The notes under the pieces were generated by a model that saw only the letters and a program-made list of their open reading frames with translations, had not been told where the DNA came from and ran no database searches. 13,360 nt of DNA from DATEPR01 sp036503065 (GTDB taxonomy: Bacteria; Actinomycetota; Actinomycetes; Mycobacteriales; Pseudonocardiaceae), in assembly GCA_036503065.1 (NCBI GenBank), contig DASXXM010000572.1:1-13360 (forward strand), in the 5' to 3' direction. The position numbers and the translations under genes were made by a program. Shown piece by piece: positions 8,020 to 13,360 of the stretch. Position 1 is the first letter of the stretch, and each line of letters begins with the position of its first letter.

Positions 8020-8222
8020 TGGTTCTCCTCGTTCTCGGCTGCACGAGCCATCAGACTCTCGGCCGCCAGGAGCGTCAGGGTCAGCACCACGCACCAGGCG
8101 CCACCCCAGACCATCATGCGAGGCAGCCCCAGCCAGAGCGAGTCGGTGTTGACGAACGGCAGGAACGGCATGAGCACCAGAGCCAGCGCGGGAACAACGG
8201 GAATAACGTGATACGGCCGCAC
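8016..8222 (-). CDS. DUF3311 small membrane protein, symporter partner
   Basis: A 68-residue protein with two hydrophobic segments (about 6-23 and 37-54), separated by a short loop FVNTDSLWLGLPRM, and a charged C-terminus rich in Glu and Asn. This is the size and pattern of DUF3311 proteins, which are regularly found just upstream of sodium:solute symporters in actinobacteria and are presumed accessory subunits; no biochemical role is established that I know of. The GTG start at 8222 is supported by a strong Shine-Dalgarno, GGGAGG, five bases upstream. The TGA stop overlaps the symporter GTG in a 4-base GTGA, implying coupled translation and equal dosage. The reading frame continues open upstream through the repeat region to 8696, but that extension is repetitive and lacks membrane character, so I exclude it. 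Confidence 0.82.
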   Translation of the reverse strand: MRPYHVIPVVPALALVLMPFLPFVNTDSLWLGLPRMMVWGGAWCVVLTLTLLAAESLMARAAENEENQ

Positions 8223-8227
8223 AGAGA

Positions 8228-8233
8228 CCTCCC
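8228..8233 (-). promoter_or_regulatory. Shine-Dalgarno GGGAGG fixing the DUF3311 start
   Basis: GGGAGG on the minus strand lies five bases before the GTG at 8222. It decides against the long upstream extension of this frame, which would otherwise run through the tandem repeats. Confidence 0.7.
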
Positions 8234-8244
8234 ATCCGGCCGGC

Positions 8245-8430
8245 GTGCCCAGCCTCATCCACTGTCCATCCGGCCAGCCGCGTGCCCAGCCGCTTCTCGT
8301 CCGCTGTCCATCCAGCCAGCCGCGTATCCAGCCGCTTCTCGTCCGCTGTCCGTCCGGCCGGACCGTGTGCCCAGCCACTTCGCCCGCTGTCCGGCCGGCC
8401 CGTGCCCACGATCCTCGTCCACTGTGGATC
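8245..8430. repeat. Five degenerate 35-43 bp tandem repeats
   Basis: Successive copies begin at GTGCCCAGCC or its variants at 8245, 8282, 8324, 8367 and 8402, giving unit lengths of 37, 42, 43 and 35 bp plus a partial last unit. Each unit contains a C-rich core of the form CGTCCGCTGTCC(A/G)TCC(A/G)GCC. Copies 2 and 3 are the closest match to each other, and the outer copies have diverged. The block lies directly before the DUF3311-symporter operon, within its probable leader or promoter. Two minus-strand frames stay open through it and give a 14-residue repeat, but the unit length is not constant and the resulting peptide does not look like a protein, so I treat it as non-coding. Confidence 0.75.
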
Positions 8431-8496
8431 ACACCGACTGTTGTCCTGTCAAGGCCCCCGTCCATCTGTGGACAGGTTAATTGGTTGTCCACAGAT
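8423..8496. promoter_or_regulatory. Cluster of DnaA-box-like sites with a perfect inverted repeat
   Basis: There is a perfect 11-base inverted repeat, ATCTGTGGACA (8464-8474) and TGTCCACAGAT (8486-8496), with an AT-rich 11-base spacer; the arm centres are 22 bp apart, two helical turns. Each arm holds a 9-mer that fits the actinobacterial DnaA-box pattern: TTGTCCACA on plus (8485-8493) and CTGTCCACA on minus (8467-8475). A third site on minus, TGATCCACA (8423-8431), differs by one base from TTATCCACA. The same dyad could instead be an operator for an unknown dimeric regulator of the symporter operon. A consensus -35-like TTGACA on the minus strand (8452-8447) lies between the sites, but no clear -10 follows. 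Confidence 0.5.
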
Positions 8497-8556
8497 TGCC
8501 CGCGAACCCCCCATTCGGGGCTTGACAAACGGTACATTGGAAATGGGACGCCCCCC

Positions 8557-8660
8557 GCGGAGTGGTGGGGGCTGCCTCCGGGTCGGCTTGCGCGGAGTGG
8601 TGGGGGCTGCCTCCATGTTGGCTTGCGCGGAGCGGTGGGGCTGCCTTCACGTTGGCTGGA
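8557..8660. repeat. Three tandem ~35 bp repeats
   Basis: Units at 8557-8591, 8592-8626 and 8627-8660 share the pattern GCGGAGTGGTGGGG(G)CTGCCT followed by a variable middle and GGCTTGC. Units 1 and 2 differ at only a few bases (GGGTC versus ATGTT), while unit 3 has lost one G and diverged at its end. The unit is not a multiple of three in length and no gene covers it. The sequence is unlike the repeats at 8245-8430. The array lies between the 3' end of the kinase gene and the DnaA-box-like cluster. The rest of the island (8661-8740) shows nothing I can name. Confidence 0.8.
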
Positions 8661-8740
8661 GTCGCGTTTGGCTGGGCTTGTTCTGGTTGTTGGCAACGGG
8701 TTGTCGTCAGGTCATCGTTAGCAGCGGGGCACGGTGTGCG

Positions 8741-9349
8741 TCAAGTGTCCGTGTCCCGTGCGTGGTGTGGCAATCCACTATATCGGCAGGTCGGGTGGTG
8801 TGTTGCCGTCAACAAGTGGCTGTTGACCGAGCGCTTGGGCGCCTCGGTTGGCGGGCAGCGCGTTCGGCCCACGCGGTCGGGGTAGACGTCGCGCAGGACG
8901 CGGTCGACCATGTTGTCCAAACAGGACTTCTCGTCGATGATCCGTTCCTCGACGCCGCACAGCAGGTCGCGGTGCCGGTACCAGCCGCGCATGGTGTCCG
9001 CGCCGAACTCGGCCGACTGTGGGCGGGTGGCGTGTCGCCGGAGGGTTTCGGTCAATGAAACGTCGAAATAATAGAACGCGCCGCCATAATCGTTGGCCAG
9101 GGAACTCAGCATTTCACCGTAGCGCCCAGCGCTCAAGATGCCTTCGAGAATCACGCCATAGCCGTGGTTCAGTGCGAAACGGGTGGTTGCCGAGATCAAC
9201 GCGATGTTGGCGCCACCGGGTAGGTCCGGCTCCCGCAACACGATTCGGCGCAGGACATCCTGCTGTACCAGCGCGACGCCCGGTCCCAACAGGGCACGCA
9301 GCGCAACGGCCGTCGAAGTCTTGCCGGAACCGGAGTTTCCGCGCAACAC
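8741..9349 (-). CDS. Small P-loop kinase / AAA-type ATPase (Zeta- and CPT-like group)
   Basis: A 202-residue soluble protein. Residues 4-11 are the Walker A loop GNSGSGKT with K10; an 'EG' segment after a hydrophobic strand (GYGVILEGILSAGRYGEML) and a 'FDVSLTETLRRHATRP' strand with following arginines fit the lid region of small nucleotide-dependent kinases such as Zeta-toxin- or chloramphenicol-phosphotransferase-like proteins. The substrate is unknown. The GTG at 9349 puts the P-loop right at the N-terminus; the frame is open upstream, with CTG 9355 giving LIVLRGNSG, the more usual family start, so the true start may be slightly upstream. No good ribosome site is visible; translation may follow from the reductase-like gene, whose stop is 27 bases away. 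The last ~35 residues (after about RDVYPDR) are Thr/His/Pro-rich and look unlike the family, as if the original stop were lost. Confidence 0.72.
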   Translation of the reverse strand: MLRGNSGSGKTSTAVALRALLGPGVALVQQDVLRRIVLREPDLPGGANIALISATTRFALNHGYGVILEGILSAGRYGEMLSSLANDYGGAFYYFDVSLTETLRRHATRPQSAEFGADTMRGWYRHRDLLCGVEERIIDEKSCLDNMVDRVLRDVYPDRVGRTRCPPTEAPKRSVNSHLLTATHHPTCRYSGLPHHARDTDT

Positions 9350-9375
9350 GATCAGTGTGTGGCCCGCCCGCCGGC

Positions 9376-9984
9376 TCAGGACAGCACGCGGTAGGTCACG
9401 TGCGTAACCGAACTCGCTGCCCGCGACCTCACCTGCTCGAGTTTCAGCGGCGGGACGCCATCGAACAGCCGCGTGCCGGCACCGAGTGTGATCGGCACGA
9501 TGTCCAGCCGCAGCTCGTCGATCAGGCCGGCGGCGAGGTACTGGTTGACGGTCGCCGCGCCGCCTTGGATCGCGACATCGCCGTCGCAGGCCGCTTCGCG
9601 TGCGCGTGTCAGTGCCGACTCGATTCCGTCGGTGACGAAGTAGTACGTGGTGCCGCCGTCCATCGGCTGCGGCTCGCGCGCGTGGTGGGTGAGCACGAAG
9701 ACCGGGGCGTGGAACGGCGGATCATCGCCCCACCAGCCGTTCCACTGCCGATCCCACTCGCCACGCACCGGGCCGAACATGTTGCGCCCCATGATGACCG
9801 CCCTGGCGGCGGTCAACTCGTCGATCTCGGCCCGGTTCTCGTCGGGCGTGTCGAACATCCAGGCGTGCAGCTTGTCGCCCCAGCCGTCGCCGCCGTCGCT
9901 GCCGAACGGGTGTTCCTCGGTCTGGTTGAGCCCGGCCGAGTACCCGTCGGCCGAGATCGAGAGTGCGCAGATCACCCCGCCCAC
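9376..9984 (-). CDS. Dihydrofolate reductase-like / RibD C-terminal domain protein
   Basis: A 202-residue single-domain protein of the DHFR-like fold shared with the RibD reductase domain. Visible marks are the N-terminal strand and loop (VICALSISADGYSAG), 'AARAVIMGRNMFGPVRGEW' around the first helix and strand, 'VFVLTHH', the nucleotide-binding segment 'DVAIQGGAATVNQYLAAGLIDELRLDIVPITLGAGTRLF', and a closing strand. The GGA.TVNQYL..GLIDEL pattern is typical of uncharacterised NADPH-dependent reductases of this group; they are not folate enzymes by default and the substrate is unknown. GTG 9984 is the nearest conventional start, but the only good ribosome site (AGGAGGA at 10010-10004) sits seven bases before an in-frame CTG at 9996, which would overlap the upstream stop as CTGA. 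The gene lies between the SRPBCC gene and the kinase, probably in one operon. Confidence 0.85.
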   Translation of the reverse strand: MGGVICALSISADGYSAGLNQTEEHPFGSDGGDGWGDKLHAWMFDTPDENRAEIDELTAARAVIMGRNMFGPVRGEWDRQWNGWWGDDPPFHAPVFVLTHHAREPQPMDGGTTYYFVTDGIESALTRAREAACDGDVAIQGGAATVNQYLAAGLIDELRLDIVPITLGAGTRLFDGVPPLKLEQVRSRAASSVTHVTYRVLS

Positions 9985-9992
9985 AGATTTGG

Positions 9993-10460
9993 TCAGGGCT
10001 CTGTCCTCCTCGTGGCGACCTCCGCAAGCCTGTCGAGGGACGCCCGGAGCTTGTCCGCCGTTGTGGCGCGGGCGCGGGCGAGCCGCTTGGTGTCGGTCAG
10101 TCGAGACCAGTCATAGGTGTGGGTAACCCTGGTGTGTCCCTCGTCGAGGGGTTCGAGCTCCCATCGCCACAGGTGCCCCGGCGGTTCCTGGCCTGGTTCG
10201 GACGGAAGCCAGGCGATGAGACGCCCCTCCTCGAACTCCACCACATGGTTCTCCCGGACGGAGCCCTTGGTGAGCGTCATCGCGAACATCTCGCCCGTGG
10301 CGCGTATGCGCTGGCCCGCGCGGGCTTCGGCGAGGTTGTCGTTACCGTCCCACCGTGGTTGCTGCGACGGGTCGACGATCAGTTCGAAAATCCATTCGGC
10401 ACTGGCGGCGATCTCGCGGTGGCTGGTCACGATGGTGGGAGTTGGCATATCGGCCGTCAC
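9993..10460 (-). CDS. SRPBCC (START/Bet v1-like) family protein
   Basis: A 155-residue single-domain protein with the polyketide cyclase/dehydrase layout: an opening strand 'IVTSHREIAASAEWIFELIVDPSQQPRWDG' (the 'I.A....F..I.DP...P.WDG' signature), central strands with 'ENHVVEFEEGRLIAWLP', 'GHLWRWELEPLDEGHTRVTHTYDW', and the long C-terminal helix 'RARATTADKLRASLDRLAEVA' that closes the hydrophobic cavity. Such proteins bind or modify small hydrophobic ligands; the ligand here is unknown. The start is either GTG 10460 (used here) or ATG 10448, which gives MPTPTIVTS; neither has a clear ribosome site, and a -10-like TATGGA (minus, 10481-10476) lies upstream. The gene stop overlaps or adjoins the reductase-like start, so the pair is likely co-transcribed. 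Confidence 0.82.
   Translation of the reverse strand: MTADMPTPTIVTSHREIAASAEWIFELIVDPSQQPRWDGNDNLAEARAGQRIRATGEMFAMTLTKGSVRENHVVEFEEGRLIAWLPSEPGQEPPGHLWRWELEPLDEGHTRVTHTYDWSRLTDTKRLARARATTADKLRASLDRLAEVATRRTEP
10004..10010 (-). promoter_or_regulatory. Shine-Dalgarno AGGAGGA of the reductase-like gene
   Basis: A near-perfect ribosome site inside the 3' end of the SRPBCC gene. It is seven bases from an in-frame CTG (9996-9994) but 19 bases from the first GTG (9984), which makes a CTG start worth considering. Confidence 0.55.
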
Positions 10461-10481
10461 GGGCTGATTGAAGCATCCATA

Positions 10482-10491
10482 CGTCCGGACG
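10482..10491. repeat. 10-bp perfect palindrome between lipoprotein and SRPBCC genes
   Basis: CGTCCGGACG lies in the 37-base gap between the lipoprotein stop and the SRPBCC start, next to a -10-like TATGGA (10481-10476, minus). It could be an operator for the SRPBCC-reductase-kinase set or part of a short terminator. Only the palindrome itself is certain. Confidence 0.4.
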
Positions 10492-10497
10492 GAAACC

Positions 10498-11208
10498 TCA
10501 GGGGACGGTCACCAGCAGCGGCAGATCCGCCGAGCCGGCCTGGAAGTCCTTGGGCAGCCCGACGGCCGTGGCCGAGATGCCACCCTGACCGGCCGACAGG
10601 TCGGCGGCGAAGGCGATCCGGTACCGGTAGGTGATCTCCCTGCCCTTGGGCAACGGCGTGGCAGGCTGCGTCGTCGCGAGGTAGTCCATGCCGGTGCCGA
10701 CGGCGAATTCGTCGAGCTGGTGCCATGTGCCGCTGGCCGGGTCGAACCGCTCCAGGGTGCCGTGCGGCATCGAGGGGCCGGGAGGTGCGCAGCTACAGTG
10801 GTCGGCCAGCACGGCGGGTGCGATGCTCGGGTAGTTCACCGGTGAGTTGTTGCAGATGGTGACCGTGAACTCGACCGGCCTGCCGCCGGCGACGAGCTTG
10901 CTGTTGGCCGGCAGGCCACCGATGCGCACCTGCACCTGGTCCGCCAGTGGCACGTAGCTCAGCTCGCCGACCGACGGCAGCGCCACCGTCTTCGGCGAGA
11001 CCGGGCAGGACGGAGCCGGCGGCCTGGTCGGCGTCGCCGGGGTCGTGCTGACCGGCAGCCTGCTGGTGGTCGCGGTGACCGGCGGTTGACTGGTGGTCGG
11101 CGCGACCGTGCTCGCCTGCGGCTGGATCGCTGCCGTGGTGGCACTACACGCGGTCAGCAACAGCAGGCCGCCGACGACGGGCAGCAGTCGGCAAACGGAC
11201 TTGTTCAT
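10498..11208 (-). CDS. Secreted lipoprotein of unknown function
   Basis: A 236-residue lipoprotein. The signal is MNKSVCRLLPVVGGLLLLTACS, read in two parts: a basic start with a hydrophobic core, then the lipobox LTAC with C21 as the lipidated residue. A Thr/Pro/Ser-rich linker (about 22-70) follows, as in wall-spanning actinobacterial lipoproteins, then a globular domain (about 75-236) with beta-sandwich character: 'VQVRIGGLPANSKLVAGG', 'VEFTVTICNNSPVNYPSIAP', 'GTLERFDPASGTWHQL', 'REITYRYRIAF'. Similar domains occur in actinobacterial surface proteins of unknown role. Cysteines in 'DHCSCAP' and 'TICNN' could form a disulfide. ATG 11208 was preferred over GTG 11226 because GGGAG lies seven bases upstream and the signal peptide begins there. 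It lies 96 bases after the ABC exporter gene on the same strand; a functional link is not shown. Confidence 0.82.
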   Translation of the reverse strand: MNKSVCRLLPVVGGLLLLTACSATTAAIQPQASTVAPTTSQPPVTATTSRLPVSTTPATPTRPPAPSCPVSPKTVALPSVGELSYVPLADQVQVRIGGLPANSKLVAGGRPVEFTVTICNNSPVNYPSIAPAVLADHCSCAPPGPSMPHGTLERFDPASGTWHQLDEFAVGTGMDYLATTQPATPLPKGREITYRYRIAFAADLSAGQGGISATAVGLPKDFQAGSADLPLLVTVP

Positions 11209-11241
11209 TGGATTTCTCCCCCGCACAAAAGTGATTCCCCT

Positions 11242-11260
11242 TGCACCTGAAGACGTGCAC
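11242..11260. other. Small dyad between ABC exporter and lipoprotein genes
   Basis: TGCAC (11242-11246, from TTGCACC) pairs with GTGCA (11255-11259) across an 8-base loop in the 96-base gap between the two genes. It could be a weak terminator of the exporter transcript or a regulator site for the lipoprotein gene. The stem is short, so little weight should be put on it. Confidence 0.25.
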
Positions 11261-11304
11261 GGGTGGGGGTGGTTGCGAACGTCAGGTCACGATTTGATCG
11301 ATGA

Positions 11305-13050
11305 CTATTCCGCGGTGGCAAGGAACTGGGTCGCGGCCAGTTCGCCGTAGAGCGGGTCGGCGACGACGAGTTCGGCGTGGTTGCCGATGGCGCGCACACG
11401 GCCCGCGTCCATCACGACGATGCGGTCGGCCATGGTCACAGTGGACAGCCGATGCGCGACGACGAGCACGGTCGTCGTTCTGGCGGCCTCGGTGATGGTC
11501 TCGCGCAGCGCAGCCTCGTTGACCGCGTCCAGTTGCGAGGTGACCTCGTCGAGCAGCAGCAGGCGTGGGCGGCGCAGCAGGGCGCGGGCGATCGCCACCC
11601 GCTGGCGTTCGCCGCCGGACAGCTTGACGCCGCGGTGGCCGACCGTCGTGTCCAGGCCGTCCGGGAGGCCGGCCACCAGGCCGGTGAGCCTGGTCGTGGC
11701 CAGCACCTGGTGCAGTTCGTCCGCCCCGACCTGCGGAGCGCCGAAGGTGATGTTCTCGCGCAGGGTGCCGGACAACACGGGCGCGTCCTGCTCGACGTAG
11801 CCGATGGCGGCCCGCAAGCTCGTGAGCGGCCAGTCGGTGACGTCCGTGCCGTCGAGCAGGACTCGGCCGGAGTCGGGTTCGTAGAACCGCTCGATCATCG
11901 AGAAGACCGTGGTCTTGCCGGCGCCGGACGGTCCGACGAACGCGGTCATGCCGCGCGCCGGAATGACGAAGCTGACGCCGTGATGGATCTCGGGCAGGTC
12001 CGGACGGTACCGGAAGCGCACGGACTCGAACTCCACCGACGCCGGCCGCCGGTCCACGTGTTGCACCGTCGCATGTGGACTGGACTGCTCCGTCGGCATG
12101 GTCTCGACCTCGCGGATCCGGGCGATCGCCGCTGCGCCGACCTGGTACTGCGTTGCCACCTGGGCGAGGTCCCGCATGGGCGGCAACAGGTAGAACAGGT
12201 ACAGCAGGAACGCCACGAGCGTGCCGACGTCGATGGCTCCGGACACGACCCGCGCGCCGCCGAGACCGAGCACCACGATGAACGCCACCTGGATCGCCAG
12301 CCCGCCGATGTTGCCCGCGACCGCCTGCCACTTCGCCGCCCGCACCCCGCCCTGCCACGCCCGCGTCGCGGCGTCGTCCAGTCGCTCGCGTTCCCGCTCC
12401 TCGGCACCGGACGCCTTGACCGTGCGCAGCGCACCGAGCACACGTTCCAGCGCGGTGCCCATCGCGCCGACCGACTCCTGCGCCTGCTTGGTGGCCCGGC
12501 GAATCCGCGGCACCACGATGCCGATGACGACCTGCGCCATGCCCAGCGCGGCGAGGGTCACCGCGAGCAGGACCGGATCGAGCAGCCCCATCATCGTGGC
12601 CGTGGCCAGCAGGGTCAGGACGCTGGTGACCGCGGAGACCAGCGACTGGGTGCTGACCTCCCGCAGCAGCGTGGTGTCGGCGCTGACCCGCGACATCAGG
12701 TCCCCCGGCTCCATCTCGTCGAGAACCGGGATACGCAACCACAACAGCCGGGACACCAGCCGCTGCCGGGCGACGAGCACCACCGACTCGGCCGTCCGTT
12801 CCAACAGATACGAGCCGACCGCACCGATCCCGGCGTTGGCCAGTACCAACACGCTCATCAGCACCAACAGGCCGGTGACCGTCCGGCCGGAGCCGATGCC
12901 ACCGATCAGTTCGCGCACCACCAGCGGCAGCGCCAGACCGACCGCCGCGGTGGCCAGACTCAACACGGCTCCGACGAGCAAGGGGATGCGGAACGGCCGG
13001 ACATAGCCGAGTAACACCCGCCACGCCGGCTCGGACACCTGCTTGCTCAC
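11305..13050 (-). CDS. ABC exporter half-transporter (fused permease and ATPase)
   Basis: A 581-residue protein with the type I exporter layout: a six-helix transmembrane domain (about 1-310), with 'LLGYVRPFRIPLLVGAVLSL' at the first helix, then a nucleotide-binding domain (about 340-581). ATPase motifs are all intact: Walker A GPSGAGKTT at 373-381 (K379), a Q-loop glutamine in YVEQDAPVLSG, signature LSGGERQ at 477-483, Walker B LLLLDE with D501 and catalytic E502, and the switch histidine H533 in VVAHRLS. One such gene can act as a homodimer; no second half-transporter is present. Family members export lipids, drugs or peptides; the substrate is unknown. GTG 13050 was chosen over GTG 13068 because GGGGAGG (13063-13057) is six bases before it and the protein then starts MSKQVSEPAWRVLL. 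Confidence 0.92.
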   Translation of the reverse strand: MSKQVSEPAWRVLLGYVRPFRIPLLVGAVLSLATAAVGLALPLVVRELIGGIGSGRTVTGLLVLMSVLVLANAGIGAVGSYLLERTAESVVLVARQRLVSRLLWLRIPVLDEMEPGDLMSRVSADTTLLREVSTQSLVSAVTSVLTLLATATMMGLLDPVLLAVTLAALGMAQVVIGIVVPRIRRATKQAQESVGAMGTALERVLGALRTVKASGAEERERERLDDAATRAWQGGVRAAKWQAVAGNIGGLAIQVAFIVVLGLGGARVVSGAIDVGTLVAFLLYLFYLLPPMRDLAQVATQYQVGAAAIARIREVETMPTEQSSPHATVQHVDRRPASVEFESVRFRYRPDLPEIHHGVSFVIPARGMTAFVGPSGAGKTTVFSMIERFYEPDSGRVLLDGTDVTDWPLTSLRAAIGYVEQDAPVLSGTLRENITFGAPQVGADELHQVLATTRLTGLVAGLPDGLDTTVGHRGVKLSGGERQRVAIARALLRRPRLLLLDEVTSQLDAVNEAALRETITEAARTTTVLVVAHRLSTVTMADRIVVMDAGRVRAIGNHAELVVADPLYGELAATQFLATAE

Positions 13051-13056
13051 CTGTTG

Positions 13057-13063
13057 CCTCCCC
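13057..13063 (-). promoter_or_regulatory. Shine-Dalgarno GGGGAGG fixing the ABC exporter start
   Basis: This strong ribosome site lies six bases before GTG 13050 and inside the first codons of the longer alternative beginning at GTG 13068, which argues for the shorter protein. Confidence 0.65.
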
Positions 13064-13120
13064 GCCACGGACCGCCGTCACCACACAATGTAGACCAATG
13101 GCCCAATCCTTTTCGGCGAC

Positions 13121-13232
13121 CTGGACAGTCCAGTTCTTTTGCGCGTAACACCGCCAACGGCGCCATTTCCACGGTGGAATGGATGGCGAATCTGAAGGAG
13201 TTCTGATTCAGCGAGGACCCGGCGGCGCCGGG
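13121..13232. promoter_or_regulatory. Three palindromes upstream of the ABC exporter gene
   Basis: The roughly 300 bp from the exporter start to the window end holds no gene I can support. It does carry three near-gapless dyads: CTGGAC-A-GTCCAG (13121-13133), TTCCAC-G-GTGGAA (13167-13179, extendable with CCAT/ATGG), and CCCGGCG-G-CGCCGGG (13218-13232). Each has a single-base centre, which favours protein binding sites over RNA hairpins. They are spaced about 46-52 bp apart, centre to centre. They may be operators for the exporter or for a gene starting to the right. A minus-strand TACATT (13092-13087 region) could be a -10 for the exporter, without a good -35. Confidence 0.35.
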
Positions 13233-13360
13233 AGACTGGCCGACGTCGGTTACCCCGGGTGGGGTGCTGTTGTGGTGCCCGGACGAGCCTTAACAAGGTC
13301 GTGGCAGTCAAAAGCACGAACGGAGTTTTGTCGTGAATCGGTCATCATGCCGCTGACGTG

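Noticed and set aside
8020..8409. 130-codon upstream extension of the symporter frame, with 14-residue repeats
   Set aside because: It overlaps the DUF3311 gene and runs through the tandem repeats; the symporter has a strong ribosome site and membrane-type start at GTG 8019.
8507..8520. CCCC-ATTC-GGGG hairpin as a terminator
   Set aside because: The stem is only four pairs, has no following T-run, and does not sit at the end of any gene.
8447..8538. TTGACA-like -35 elements on both strands (8522-8527 plus; 8452-8447 minus)
   Set aside because: Neither has a credible -10 at 16-18 bp; TACATT after the plus-strand element is only five bases away. They are not listed as promoters.
8223..8696. 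Upstream extension of the DUF3311 frame through both repeat arrays
   Set aside because: GGGAGG and GTG 8222 define a normal-length DUF3311 protein; the extension is compositionally odd and repetitive, as expected of GC-rich non-coding DNA staying open by chance.
11282..13084. 600-residue minus-strand frame parallel to the ABC exporter
   Set aside because: It is a frame-shifted shadow, rich in Arg/Gly/His; the other frame carries all ABC motifs intact.
13078..13317. 79-residue minus-strand open frame upstream of the exporter
   Set aside because: Arg-rich, contains a TTA codon, no ribosome site, and covers the three palindromes; it looks like intergenic DNA.
13333..13360. Possible plus-strand gene start at the right edge (GTG 13333 or ATG 13347)
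   Set aside because: GTG 13333 meets a stop after seven codons; ATG 13347 has only four codons in the window and no ribosome site at the right distance.

Overview
This 13.4 kb window is very GC-rich. It has frequent GTG starts, a Gly/Ala-rich export signal and chromosomal-type regulators and transporters, which fit a filamentous actinobacterium. A Pseudonocardiales-type genome (Lentzea, Kutzneria, Saccharothrix relatives) is my guess. No rRNA, tRNA, CRISPR array, transposase or integrase was seen.

Left part, plus strand: the 3' end of a LacI-family repressor (2-223); a compact RHH antitoxin / Doc-type Fic toxin pair with a 4-base overlap (280-857); a DUF885 metallopeptidase-like protein with an HExxPGH motif (905-2419); about 600 bp without a gene, containing a hairpin and an AT-rich promoter-like island; and a large secreted multidomain enzyme (3022-6579). 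I read the last as a GH87 alpha-1,3-glucanase (mutanase/mycodextranase), with an N-terminal carbohydrate-binding module, a beta-helix catalytic domain, three choice-of-anchor-D Ig-like modules and two discoidin (F5/8-C) modules. It probably attacks alpha-1,3-glucan, such as fungal cell wall material, outside the cell.

Right part, all minus strand, listed in transcription order from the right end: an ABC exporter half-transporter (11305-13050); a lipoprotein (10498-11208); a tightly packed set of SRPBCC protein (9993-10460), dihydrofolate-reductase-like/RibD-C protein (9376-9984) and small P-loop kinase (8741-9349); a 518 bp non-coding island (8223-8740); and a DUF3311 small membrane protein translationally coupled to a sodium:solute symporter (8222-6553). 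The symporter converges on the glucanase gene and the two coding regions overlap tail to tail by 27 bp.

The most unusual part is the island at 8223-8740. It carries five degenerate ~35-43 bp repeats, a perfect 11-bp-arm inverted repeat made of two actinobacterial DnaA-box-like sequences plus a third near-box, and three tandem ~35 bp repeats of a different sequence. The other notable points are the modular glucanase, a possible CTG start on the reductase-like gene, the convergent 3' overlap and the RHH-Doc module.
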